Positions 1 to 8,048 of a stretch of DNA of 64,000 nucleotides are shown piece after piece. Source of the DNA: DAHUXD01 sp963805495 (lineage in GTDB: Bacteria; Acidobacteriota; Thermoanaerobaculia; UBA5066; Gp7-AA6); NCBI GenBank assembly GCA_963805495.1, contig CAWDUQ010000004.1:885571-949570 (forward strand). Reading direction: 5' to 3'. The translations under genes and the position numbers were made by a program. Each line of letters opens with the position of its first letter. Position 1 is the stretch's first letter. Under the pieces are notes generated by a model. That model was not told where the DNA came from. It saw only the letters and a list, made by a program, of their open reading frames with translations, and searched no databases.

Positions 1-201
1 CAGCTCGGCGTGGACGCCAACGAGGTGACTCCGGAGGCGTCTTTCGTCGATGACCTCGGTGCGGACTCGCTCGACACCGTGGAGCTCGTCATGGCCTTCG
101 AGGAAGCCTTCAACATCGAGATTCCGGACGAGGCCGCCGAGAAAATCCAGAAGGTCAAGGACGCCATCGATTACATCGAGAAGAACTCCTCGAAAAACTG
201 A
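1..201 (+). CDS. acpP: acyl carrier protein, 3' part
   Basis: Carries growing fatty-acyl chains as thioesters on a phosphopantetheine arm in the cytoplasmic type II fatty-acid synthase. The frame is open from base 1, so the first roughly ten codons lie outside the window. The 4'-phosphopantetheine site DLGADSLD is intact, with the attachment Ser at about base 67, followed by the usual acidic helix and the C-terminal helix ending IDYIEKNSSKN. fabF starts 5 bases downstream, the classic acpP-fabF pair. Confidence 0.96.
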   Translation, partial: QLGVDANEVTPEASFVDDLGADSLDTVELVMAFEEAFNIEIPDEAAEKIQKVKDAIDYIEKNSSKN

Positions 202-206
202 ACCTG

Positions 207-1466
207 ATGCCCCGAATTTCCACCCCGCGCCGCGTGGCCGTGACGGGGGTTGGCCTCGTCTCGCCGCTCGCCATCGGTAACGCGGAAAACTGGGACGCGC
301 TCACCGCCGGACGCTGCGGGCTCGGTCCGATCACCCGCTTCGACGCCTCGCGTTTCGCCTCCCGCATCGCCGGGGAGGTGAAGGGATTCGACCCGTCCGT
401 CTACATCGACCGGAAAGAGATCAAGAAGATGGACACCTTCATCCACTATGCGATGGGGGCGGCCCACTTCGCGATGGAAGACGCCGGACACCCCGCGAAC
501 GATGCGAACCGCGAGCGGTTTGCGGTCGTCGTGGGCTCCGGGATCGGGGGCCTGCCGCTCATCGAGGACACGCAGCGGCGCTACGTGGAAGGCGGCGGGA
601 ACCCGCGCGTCATCTCGCCCTTTTTCATCACCGGGCTGATCGTCAACGAGGCCGCGGGGAACATCTCGATCAAGTACGGCCTGAAGGGCCCGAACCTGAC
701 GACGGCGACCGCCTGCACGACGGGCGCGCACGCGATCGGCGAGGCGTACCGGATGATCCAGTACGGCGAGGCCGACGCCGCGATCGCCGGCGGCACCGAA
801 TCCGTCATCACACCGCTCGCGGTCGGCGGGTTCTCCGTCATGAAGGCGCTCTCGAACCGCAACGACGATCCCCTTCGCGCGTCCCGTCCCTGGGACAAGG
901 ACCGGGACGGCTTCGTCATCGCCGAGGGCGCGGGCCTCATCATCATGGAAGAGCTCGAAGCGGCGAAGAGGCGCGGTGCCCGGATCTACGCCGAGCTCGT
1001 GGGCTACGGCATGTCGGGCGACGCGTACCACATCGCGGCGCCGTCCGAGGACGGCGAGGGCCCCGCCCGGGTCATGCGCAACTGCCTCGCCGACGCGGGC
1101 ATCGATCCCGACCGGATCGACTACATCAACGCCCACGGCACGTCGACGCCGCTCGGCGACAAAGCCGAGACGCTGGCGATCAAAGCGGTCTTCGGCGAAC
1201 ACGCGCGCAAGCTCGCCGTGTCCTCGACGAAGTCGATGACGGGTCACCTGCTCGGCGCCGCCGGCGGGCTCGAGACGGCCATCTGCGCCCTCGCCGTCTA
1301 CCACGGCGTGATTCCGCCGACGATCAATTACACGACCCCGGACCCGGAGTGCGACCTCGACTACGTGCCGAACACGGCGCGCGAGGCCAGGCTCGAGTAC
1401 GTTCTTTCGAATTCCTTCGGCTTCGGCGGCACCAACGGCTGCCTGATCCTGAAGAGAATGGACTAG
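207..1466 (+). CDS. fabF: beta-ketoacyl-ACP synthase II
   Basis: Condenses malonyl-ACP with acyl-ACP in fatty-acid elongation. It is 419 residues long, normal for FabF. The thiolase-fold triad is visible: Cys170 in TATACTTGAH, His310 in NAHGTSTPLGD and His347 in SMTGHLLGAAGG, with the glycine-rich SNSFGFGGTN at 401-410. The ATG lies 5 bases after acpP, so the two genes are probably one operon. etfB follows after 7 bases and may be co-transcribed, which would put fatty-acid synthesis and acyl-CoA oxidation electron transfer in one transcript. Confidence 0.97.
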   Translation: MPRISTPRRVAVTGVGLVSPLAIGNAENWDALTAGRCGLGPITRFDASRFASRIAGEVKGFDPSVYIDRKEIKKMDTFIHYAMGAAHFAMEDAGHPANDANRERFAVVVGSGIGGLPLIEDTQRRYVEGGGNPRVISPFFITGLIVNEAAGNISIKYGLKGPNLTTATACTTGAHAIGEAYRMIQYGEADAAIAGGTESVITPLAVGGFSVMKALSNRNDDPLRASRPWDKDRDGFVIAEGAGLIIMEELEAAKRRGARIYAELVGYGMSGDAYHIAAPSEDGEGPARVMRNCLADAGIDPDRIDYINAHGTSTPLGDKAETLAIKAVFGEHARKLAVSSTKSMTGHLLGAAGGLETAICALAVYHGVIPPTINYTTPDPECDLDYVPNTAREARLEYVLSNSFGFGGTNGCLILKRMD

Positions 1467-1473
1467 GCCAAGC

Positions 1474-2259
1474 ATGAATTCACTGGTCTGCATCGCGTAC
1501 GTCCCCGATACCGAGACGAAGATCAAGATCGGCGCCGACGGGAAGTCGATCGACGAGGCGGACGTCAAGTTCATCGTCTCGCCCTACGACGAGTATGCCC
1601 TCGAAGAGGCGCTGAAGGTCAAGGAGGCGAAGGGCGCGGGCGCCGTCACCGTCGTCTCCGTGGGCCCCGAGCGAGCCAAGACGGGCTTGCGCGAGTGCCT
1701 CGCCCGCGGCGCCGACGAGGCGATCTGGATCGACTCGACGGGCGTCCCGGCGCTCGACGCGCTCGGGACGGCGAAGGCCCTCGCCGCCGTGGCCAAAGGC
1801 GGCGCGTACGACTTCATGTGGTTCGGCCAGAAGGCCGTGGGTCCGGACGAGGGGCTCGTCGGTCCGATGTTCGCCGAGCTCGCGGGCGTGCCGCACGTCT
1901 CGAGCATCTTCAAGCTCGAGCTCGGCGACGGGAAGATCACCGCGCACCGGGAGATCGAGGGCGCGCACGAGGTCGTCGAGTGCCCGCTGCCGGTCGTGCT
2001 GACCGCCCAGAAGGGCCTGAACGACCCTCGCTACGCGTCGTTGAAGGGCATCATGGCGGCCAAGAAGAAGACCATCACGGAAAAGAAGCTCGCCGAGCTC
2101 GGTGTCCCGGAGGCGGACCCGGCGCAGGCCAAGACCCGGTGGCGCAAGCTCGACCTGCCGCCCGCGCGTCAGGCCGTCAAGCTCGTGCCCGCCGACGATC
2201 CGGCGGCGGCGGGCAAGGAGCTCGCGCGGCTGCTGAGGGAAGAAGCGAAAGTGATCTAG
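1474..2259 (+). CDS. etfB: electron transfer flavoprotein, beta subunit
   Basis: Forms the EtfAB heterodimer that accepts electrons from acyl-CoA dehydrogenases. At 261 residues it is the usual length. It shows the N-terminal VCIAYVPDTETKIKI, the conserved FIVSPYDEYALEEALK segment that packs on AMP, and the SVGPERAK and ADEAIWID strands of the adenine-nucleotide alpha-hydrolase fold. etfA follows after a 124-base gap that holds two REP palindromes. The probable quinone reductase partner lies at 8049, beyond an IS element and two propeller genes. Confidence 0.96.
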   Translation: MNSLVCIAYVPDTETKIKIGADGKSIDEADVKFIVSPYDEYALEEALKVKEAKGAGAVTVVSVGPERAKTGLRECLARGADEAIWIDSTGVPALDALGTAKALAAVAKGGAYDFMWFGQKAVGPDEGLVGPMFAELAGVPHVSSIFKLELGDGKITAHREIEGAHEVVECPLPVVLTAQKGLNDPRYASLKGIMAAKKKTITEKKLAELGVPEADPAQAKTRWRKLDLPPARQAVKLVPADDPAAAGKELARLLREEAKVI

Positions 2260-2277
2260 GTCGCTCCCGGCCAATCC

Positions 2278-2355
2278 GGGGCGGGGGCAAGCCCCGCCCC
2301 TACGACCGAGGCCACCGGGCTCCGGACGGTAGGGGCGGCCCTTGCGGCCGCCCGG
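2278..2355. repeat. REP pair between etfB and etfA
   Basis: Two GC-rich palindromes face each other. The left one is in reverse orientation and ends CCCCTAC at about 2302. The right one runs forward from GTAG at 2329, with stem GGGCGGCC, loop CTTGC and stem GGCCGCCC. The pair separates two subunits of one complex and ends 29 bases before the etfA start, so it could form hairpins in the etfBA transcript. Confidence 0.85.
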
Positions 2356-2383
2356 GGAAGCCGCGGGCAGAACAGGCGGAACA

Positions 2384-3349
2384 ATGAAATTCCTGGTTTT
2401 CATCGAGCAGCGCGGAGGAAAGATCCGCAAGGCGTCCCTCGAGGCGCTGGCGCTCGCCCGCAAGCTCGGCGGCGGCCCCGCCGCGGCCGTCATCGCCGGC
2501 GAGGGCGTCACCGCGCTCGCGAAGGACCTCGGCAAGCACGGCGCGGGGACGGTCTACGTCGCCGATCGCGCGGAGCTCGCGCTCTACTCCAACAAGGGCT
2601 ACGTCGGTGCGCTCGATGCGGCGACGAAGGCGGCTTCGCCCGACGGGGTCCTCGTCGCCGCAACCTCGATGGGCAAGGACCTCGCACCGCGCTACGCCGC
2701 CCGTCACGACGTTTCGGTCATGGTCGACGTCATGGACCTGCGCGTCGAGGGCGACCGGCTGGTCGGCTCCCGCCCCGTCTATTCCGGAAAGGCCCGCGCC
2801 GAGGTCGACTGCGGCGCGGCGAAGCTGCAGATCGCCACGACCCGGCCCAACGTTTTTCCCGCCGAGACGGCCGACGCGCCGGAGCCGAAAGTCGAAACGC
2901 TCGAGCTCGGAGAGATCGCGCCGCGGGCGCGGGTCGTCCGCATCGAGGCGTCCGAGTCCAAGGAGCTCGACGTCTCCGAGGCCGACGTCATCGTTTCCGG
3001 CGGCCGGGGCATCAAGGGCCCCGAGGGCTGGCCCGTCGTCAAGGACCTCCAGCAGGCCCTCCACGCGGCGCTCGGCGCCTCGCGCGCCGTGGTCGACGCC
3101 GGCTGGATCGATCACCAGCACCAGGTGGGGCAGACCGGCAAAGTGGTTTCGCCGACCCTGTACGTCGCCGTCGGCATCTCCGGCGCCATCCAGCACCTCG
3201 CCGGCATGGGGACCTCCAAGGTCATCGTCGCGATCAACAAGGACGCCGAGGCGCCGATCTTCAAGGTCGCCACCTACGGCGTCGTCGGCGACCTCTTCCA
3301 GATCGTTCCCGAGTTCGCGAAGGCCGTGCGGGCGGCGAAGGCGGAGTAG
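2384..3349 (+). CDS. etfA: electron transfer flavoprotein, alpha subunit
   Basis: FAD-binding subunit of the EtfAB electron carrier, 321 residues. The C-terminal FAD domain is clear: GGRGIKGPEGW, SRAVVDAGWIDHQHQVGQTG, VSPTLYVAVGISGAIQHLAG and VIVAINKDAEAPIFKVATYG. I chose the ATG at 2384 because the family N terminus MKFLVFIEQRGGK begins there. An in-frame codon 14 residues upstream would read through REP sequence. A perfect 7-bp stem-loop with no T-run (3380-3397) follows the stop. Confidence 0.96.
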   Translation: MKFLVFIEQRGGKIRKASLEALALARKLGGGPAAAVIAGEGVTALAKDLGKHGAGTVYVADRAELALYSNKGYVGALDAATKAASPDGVLVAATSMGKDLAPRYAARHDVSVMVDVMDLRVEGDRLVGSRPVYSGKARAEVDCGAAKLQIATTRPNVFPAETADAPEPKVETLELGEIAPRARVVRIEASESKELDVSEADVIVSGGRGIKGPEGWPVVKDLQQALHAALGASRAVVDAGWIDHQHQVGQTGKVVSPTLYVAVGISGAIQHLAGMGTSKVIVAINKDAEAPIFKVATYGVVGDLFQIVPEFAKAVRAAKAE

Positions 3350-3484
3350 ACAGCCGTCGCTTCGCGTGCGTCGGGGGTCTGCGCCCTTCCGGGCGCACCG
3401 GCGCGCGGCTCGCGGACGGCGCTCGACCGCGCGCCTGACCCCCGCCGCGCGCTTCGCTCCCGCGGCGCGGACCTCCTCCCTTCC

Positions 3485-3499
3485 ATGAGAAGGCCGACC
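3485..3499. repeat. IS1111 subterminal inverted repeat, transposase-distal arm
   Basis: Fifteen bases exactly complementary to 4914-4928, located 273 bases beyond the transposase stop codon. Confidence 0.85.
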
Positions 3500-3772
3500 G
3501 GCGTCAAGGGGGGAGAGCGAGAAGCGAGGTGACCGGGGCCTTGTTGGGGGCGGACCGAAGTCGGGTCGCCAGGCTTCCATTCGCACTCAGTTCGGCTCGG
3601 TCGAGAGCCGGGTGCATGGTGGGATCCAACCAGTCGAGGCGCTGCCATCTCACTAACGGTCTTGCAGCGGCCCGTGGTGGGAAGCCGCGAGAGGACCAAG
3701 GGAGGAGGCGCAGTCGCCGGGACTGGGCGATGGACTTCAGTCTTGGGCATCGAAGGTGACGGCCGGCGCGGA
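3500..3772 (-). ncRNA. candidate bridge-RNA region of the IS1111 element
   Basis: Non-coding segment between the transposase stop and the distal inverted repeat, with no convincing protein frame on either strand. IS1111-type recombinases are known to use a guide (bridge/seek) RNA encoded on this 3' side of the transposase gene. Placement here rests on that knowledge and on segment length. I did not fold it or identify target- and donor-binding loops, so boundaries and strand are provisional. Confidence 0.4.
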
Positions 3773-4846
3773 TCAGGCCGCGGCGGCTTTGGCTCTCCGG
3801 GCCTGCTGATAGAGAGGTTCGTAGGCTTGGCCGGTGCGCCAGAGATGATGGAGCAGGACGGCCAGCTTGCGGGAGACGGCGACGATGGCTTTCTTCTTGG
3901 CGATCTTGCCGCCGCGGGAAGAGATTTTCTGGCCGAAGCGGCGCAGGTCGCAGTCCGGACCGAAGGGCCCGAGGATGTAGTGGGCGGCGTTGACGAGAAG
4001 ACGGCGCAACCCCGAGTCCCCCTGCTTGGTGATCCGTCTTTCGGGATCGGAATGACCCGACTGCTTTCTTCCGGGGACCAGACCCAAGAAAGCTCCGACC
4101 GTCCGACTCTTGTCAAAGCGCCGTGCATCGCCCAGGGCCAGAACGAATGTCAGCGAGGTGATCGGACCGACCCCTTTGACCTGGCGCAGCAGCTTGGTCT
4201 GCGGGTAGCGCTCATCGGCCAGGGCCTCGATCTTCTGGTTCAGTCCCTTGATCTGGTGGCTGAGCGAGCCGATTTGCTCGAGGACCGGCAGGAGCACGGG
4301 CTCCAGGAGCTCCGGTATCTGCTCGGAGGCCGCCTTGGAGAAGCACCCGGTGGAGCAGGCTGGCAGTCTCTTGCCGAAAGACTTCACCACCCCGCGCACG
4401 TGGTTGACCAGAAGCGTTCGCGCAACCACGAGAGCCTCCCGTGAGCGCAAGAGCGCCATGTCCCTCTGCGCCGAAGCATCTCGGTGCTGAACCGGCGAGA
4501 GTAATGCCGGCTCGAAACGAGCCAGACGCGCCAGGTATCTGGCATCCACCCGGTCATCTTTGCTCGGGTTCTCGTAGATCAGTCGAAGCTTGCGCGAGTT
4601 GGCGACGAGAACATCGTGGCCATACTCCGCAAGCTGTCGCGATACCCACGGCGAGTGGGTCCCCGTCTCGACGGCAATACGCATTGGCGGGCGATTTGAG
4701 AAATGCCTCTTGAGAGCTGCCTCGTTGGTGCCCAGCCGACCCTCCTCGAGGATCTGGCCCTCCGCGTCGAGGGTCACAAACTGGCTGAATCGATCCCCCA
4801 GATCCAGCCCCACCGTAAGTCCGACCACCTTGCTAAGCTCCCTCAT
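3773..4846 (-). CDS. IS110-family transposase, IS1111 type
   Basis: A 357-residue site-specific recombinase that moves the element. The N-terminal RuvC-like DEDD acidic set can be placed at Asp15 (VGLDLGD), Glu60 (IAVETGTHS), Asp98 and Asp101 (SKDDRVDARYLA). The C-terminal Transposase_20 domain has the KGVGPITSLTF helix-hairpin-helix and GLVPGRKQSGHSD, with Ser263 the expected nucleophile, then ITKQGDSGLRRLLV. It is full length without frameshift, so the element could be active. A short hairpin, CCCTGTTTTTACAGGG, lies upstream at about 4888-4903. Confidence 0.95.
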   Translation of the reverse strand: MRELSKVVGLTVGLDLGDRFSQFVTLDAEGQILEEGRLGTNEAALKRHFSNRPPMRIAVETGTHSPWVSRQLAEYGHDVLVANSRKLRLIYENPSKDDRVDARYLARLARFEPALLSPVQHRDASAQRDMALLRSREALVVARTLLVNHVRGVVKSFGKRLPACSTGCFSKAASEQIPELLEPVLLPVLEQIGSLSHQIKGLNQKIEALADERYPQTKLLRQVKGVGPITSLTFVLALGDARRFDKSRTVGAFLGLVPGRKQSGHSDPERRITKQGDSGLRRLLVNAAHYILGPFGPDCDLRRFGQKISSRGGKIAKKKAIVAVSRKLAVLLHHLWRTGQAYEPLYQQARRAKAAAA

Positions 4847-4913
4847 GGCCGATCTCCCTTCTGGGCCTCGAGCCCGTATCTGTGCAGCCCTGTTTTTACA
4901 GGGACTGCGGGGA

Positions 4914-4928
4914 GGTCGGCCTTCTCAT
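4914..4928. repeat. IS1111 subterminal inverted repeat, promoter-side arm
   Basis: GGTCGGCCTTCTCAT, complementary to 3485-3499, located 67 bases upstream of the transposase start codon. Confidence 0.85.
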
Positions 4929-5006
4929 CCATCTCCCTTCGGTCGGGAGACTATTCGCGCCGCGAACGGATGGATCATTGCCGCTGAAATTGAGAAGGTC
5001 CGGGTT

Positions 5007-5032
5007 GTAGGGGCGGCCCTTGCGGCCGCCCG
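5007..5032 (+). repeat. single REP palindrome
   Basis: GTAG head, stem GGGCGGCC, loop CTTGC, stem GGCCGCCC. It lies 75 bases past the 3' end of the convergent propeller gene and just outside the IS element. Confidence 0.8.
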
Positions 5033-5106
5033 CTCGCCGGTCGGATACGCGGTTCCCGGTGGGCTCGACCGCGATCCTGAGTCTGGTCGGATTTTCCGGA
5101 GTCTGG

Positions 5107-6537
5107 TCAGGGGCGGGTGCGTGGAGGCGGTCGGGTGCGTGAGCTCGGCAGGACGTCGCCGCGGTCGGCGGGGGCGACGGGGGCGGTGACGCGGCGGACG
5201 TAGATCTCGCCCTCCAGGGGATTCTGGCGGTAGTCGGCCCAGGCCGCGTAGGTGTTGCCGCCCTCGGCGGCGACGCTCTGGTAGTCACCGTACTGGATGA
5301 GAGTGTTGGCGCGGCTCGTGGCGCTCGAAAGGCGCAGTGCCGGCTCCCAGGACGCGCCGCCGTCGACGGAGCGGCGCAGATAGAAGTCCGCGCCGGCGCG
5401 GGTCGGGTCGTTGCGTGAGTCCTTGTAGGCCACGGAAACCGCGCCGTTGGAACGATCGACCCGGATCCACTGGTGGTACCGGTCGACCTCGCCGGTCCGT
5501 TCGTCGTCGACGGGCGCCGGCTCGGACCAGGTGAGGCCGCCGTCGTCGGACCGGCTGAAGTAGACGTCGGGGACGCAGAACGCCGGGGCTCCGCACGCGT
5601 CCGGACACTGTCCTCGCACGACGCCCGCCGGGTAGTCGGACCACGTGGCGTACAGGGCGCCGCGCCGCGGGCCCCGGGAGCGGTCGACGGAAACCGATGC
5701 ATGCACGACGACGGGGCGCAGGCACTGCGACGGCGGAACCAGGTACCAGCCGGCGCGCACCGGGGCGGCCTCGACGGAGGGCTCGAAGGTTTCGCCGCCG
5801 TCGATCGAGCGCATCACCCGAATCGAGCTCCGCGGGTTGTCGTGAAACGCGAGATAGACGGTCCCGTTCACTCCCACCGCGAGATCGAGGCCGGTCACGA
5901 CGGCCTGCTCGACGAGCTGCGGGGGAGAGAACGTTCCTCCGGAATCGAGCGAGCGTGAAACGAACACCCCGCCCCGCGGCCACTTCCAGGCCACGTACAC
6001 CCGGTCCCGGAAGGGGCTCTGCGCGTCGTCGTCCACCGCCAACGCGACCTTGTCGTTCTTGTCGAGGCCGGCGATGCGGACCGCGGGCTGCCAGGTCCGG
6101 CCGCCGTCGGGGGAGCGAACGACGTCGACCGCGGTGCCGCCGGGCCCGGCGGGGATCCGGGCGAGGTACGCCGCGCCGCGCGTGTCGAACCCGACCATGG
6201 GGTCGTTGTCGAGACTCGATCCCTCGCCGAGCGGGACGGGAACGCGCATCCACGTCGCGCCGGCATCCCGCGAGGACATGGCGAGGATGCGGCCGTCGGC
6301 CAGGCTCATCGCCGCGGCGAGGACGACCGAAGGGTCCGACGGATCGACGGCGATCGAGACTTCCGCCTGGGTTCCAGGCCACTGGCTCGCGTTGCGGTCG
6401 ATGTCGGCGTCGCCGTCGGAAACCCGCGCGGAAACGCCAGCGCCTACGGCGGCGATGAGGGCGGCCGTGGCGAGAACCGGAAACGCGGCCCTCAGTCGGC
6501 CCCGAGGCTCGCGTCTGGCGGCCGGCCCGGGAATCAA
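5107..6537 (-). CDS. secreted Asp-box (sialidase-like) propeller, copy 2
   Basis: A 476-residue protein with an N-terminal hydrophobic signal segment (VLATAALIAAVGAGVSA). Six Asp boxes mark a six-bladed propeller: SRDAGATW, SPDGGRTW, SLDSGGTF, SIDGGETF, SDDGGLTW and SVDGGASW. Exo-sialidases use this fold, but I cannot assign the catalytic Arg triad and Tyr, so enzymatic activity is not claimed. The start is TTG at 6535-6537, overlapping the TGA of the upstream paralogue, which suggests translational coupling. It is a clear tandem duplicate of the 6534-7997 gene, sharing TQAEVSIAVD, YLAFHDNPR and ADYR. Confidence 0.85.
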   Translation of the reverse strand: MIPGPAARREPRGRLRAAFPVLATAALIAAVGAGVSARVSDGDADIDRNASQWPGTQAEVSIAVDPSDPSVVLAAAMSLADGRILAMSSRDAGATWMRVPVPLGEGSSLDNDPMVGFDTRGAAYLARIPAGPGGTAVDVVRSPDGGRTWQPAVRIAGLDKNDKVALAVDDDAQSPFRDRVYVAWKWPRGGVFVSRSLDSGGTFSPPQLVEQAVVTGLDLAVGVNGTVYLAFHDNPRSSIRVMRSIDGGETFEPSVEAAPVRAGWYLVPPSQCLRPVVVHASVSVDRSRGPRRGALYATWSDYPAGVVRGQCPDACGAPAFCVPDVYFSRSDDGGLTWSEPAPVDDERTGEVDRYHQWIRVDRSNGAVSVAYKDSRNDPTRAGADFYLRRSVDGGASWEPALRLSSATSRANTLIQYGDYQSVAAEGGNTYAAWADYRQNPLEGEIYVRRVTAPVAPADRGDVLPSSRTRPPPRTRP

Positions 6538-7997
6538 GGGTGGACTCCGGGTCGCGGCCCTGACGTGCGCTCGACCCGGCCGCGCTGCGCGGACGGGAAC
6601 GGGTCGTAGTACAGGCGGCGCACGTAGATGTCGGAGGCGTTCGGGACGTCGCGGTAGTCGGCCCACGCCGCGTAGACATTTCCGCCCGCGGCAGCCACAC
6701 CCTGGTAGTCGCCGTATTGAAAGGAGTGCCCGGAGCGGCTGGTCACGCTCGACAGGCGCACGGACGGTTCCCAGCTCGCGGCTCCGTCGGCCGAGCGGGA
6801 CAGGTAGACGTCGGTCCCGAGCCGGGCGGAGGGATCGTTGCGGGTGTCCTTGTAAGCGACATACACCGCGCCGTCGCCGGGATCGACTCGAATCCACTGA
6901 TGGAACCGGTCGACCCGCCCGGGCCCGGTCTCGTGGACCCGCGCCGGCGCCGTCCAGGTCGATCCGCCGTCGTCGGAGCGTGCGCACCAGACGCTCGGGG
7001 CGCAGATCGCCGGCGCGCCGCAGTCGTTCGGGCAGGTGCTCTCGGAGACTCCGGGGTCGTAGTCGGCCCAGGCCGCGTAGAGGCGTCCGCGCCAGGGCGA
7101 GTTCGAGCGGTCGACGCTGATCGACGCATGGACCAGCGCCGGACGAGCGCACTGCGCGGGCGGCACGACGTACCAGCCCGCGCGCACGGATGCTGCCGGA
7201 AGCGAGGGCGCAAACGAGGCCCCGCCGTCCTGTGAGCGCATGACGCGGATCGACCGGCGGGGGTTGTCGTGGAAGGCGAGGTAGACGGTCCCGTCGGCCG
7301 CGGTCGACATGTCGAGGCCCGACACCACGGCGGATTCGATCTGCCGCGGCGGAGAGAATGTCGCGCCCGAGTCGAGGGAGCGTGAGAAGTAGACGCCGCC
7401 CCCGGGAAACTTCCACGCGACGTAGACCCGGTCGCGGTACGGACTGCCCGGCTCGTCATCGGCGGCGAGGATCACCTTGTCGTCCTGCCCCCTGTTCTCG
7501 CTGATCCGGTGCACGGGGCCCCAGGTGACACCGCCGTCGTCCGAGCGCGTGACTTCGATTCCGAGGCTGGTGTTGACGGAGTCGACCGGGATCTTCGCGA
7601 GGAACGCCCGGCCACGCGAGTCGAATGCGACCATGGGGTCGGCATCGATGTAGGAGCCGGCCCCGGGCGGCAGGTCCGTACGCGTCCAGGACGCTCCGGC
7701 GTCCGACGAGGACATGGCGAGGATGCCGCCCGAGTAGAGGCTCATCGAGGCCGCGAGCACGCGTCCCGGGCGGAAGCGGTCCACGGCGATCGAGACCTCG
7801 GCCTGTGTGGCGGGAAGTTCGCTGGCGTCGACGTCGGGGCCGGCGATGAACGCTTCGTTCGTCGCGCGGATCGTCGCCGCAAGCGCCGCAATGGCCAGAG
7901 CGCACCCGAGAACGGCGATGGACACGGGGCCGCGGACCCCGGAAAACGGCACGCGGTGATTGTAGCGGAGCGCGGCGACGCCTTGCGTGACCGACAT
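6534..7997 (-). CDS. secreted Asp-box (sialidase-like) propeller, copy 1
   Basis: A 487-residue paralogue of the next gene in the same operon. After a basic N terminus there is a transmembrane or signal segment, VSIAVLGCALAIAALAA. Six Asp boxes follow (SSDAGASW, SDDGGVTW, SLDSGATF, SQDGGASF, SDDGGSTW, SADGAASW). The CPNDCGAPAIC cluster suggests a disulfide. Target and role are unknown; the family includes sialidases and inert propellers. It is divergent from the Fe-S oxidoreductase at 8049 with only 51 bases between starts, so the two promoters share that gap. Confidence 0.85.
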   Translation of the reverse strand: MSVTQGVAALRYNHRVPFSGVRGPVSIAVLGCALAIAALAATIRATNEAFIAGPDVDASELPATQAEVSIAVDRFRPGRVLAASMSLYSGGILAMSSSDAGASWTRTDLPPGAGSYIDADPMVAFDSRGRAFLAKIPVDSVNTSLGIEVTRSDDGGVTWGPVHRISENRGQDDKVILAADDEPGSPYRDRVYVAWKFPGGGVYFSRSLDSGATFSPPRQIESAVVSGLDMSTAADGTVYLAFHDNPRRSIRVMRSQDGGASFAPSLPAASVRAGWYVVPPAQCARPALVHASISVDRSNSPWRGRLYAAWADYDPGVSESTCPNDCGAPAICAPSVWCARSDDGGSTWTAPARVHETGPGRVDRFHQWIRVDPGDGAVYVAYKDTRNDPSARLGTDVYLSRSADGAASWEPSVRLSSVTSRSGHSFQYGDYQGVAAAGGNVYAAWADYRDVPNASDIYVRRLYYDPFPSAQRGRVERTSGPRPGVHP

Positions 7998-8034
7998 CCT
8001 CGGGAACTTCTGGGCGCATCCGCGGCGCTCGGGT

Positions 8035-8040
8035 TAAACT
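8035..8040 (+). promoter_or_regulatory. -10 element for a probably leaderless start
   Basis: TAAACT ends 8 bases before the ATG at 8049, so transcription would begin at or next to the start codon. No Shine-Dalgarno sequence fits in that space. Confidence 0.5.
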
Positions 8041-8048
8041 CGCGGCGC

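Larger units (their letters stand above)
3476..4940 (-). mobile_element. IS110-family insertion sequence, IS1111 type
   Basis: About 1.45 kb holding one DEDD transposase gene (3773-4846). A perfect 15-bp inverted repeat, ATGAGAAGGCCGACC, sits at 3485-3499 and as its complement at 4914-4928. Just outside each arm is the octamer CTCCCTTC (3476-3483 and 4933-4940), a candidate recombination core. Subterminal inverted repeats and a longer non-coding segment downstream of the transposase (273 bases) than upstream (67 bases) fit the IS1111 subgroup. The exact outer ends are inferred. It sits between etfA and the two propeller genes. Confidence 0.85.

Noticed and set aside
5107..7997. Assignment of the two propellers as true sialidases
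   Set aside because: Asp boxes are clear, but the catalytic Arg triad, Tyr/Glu pair and Asp could not be placed from sequence alone.
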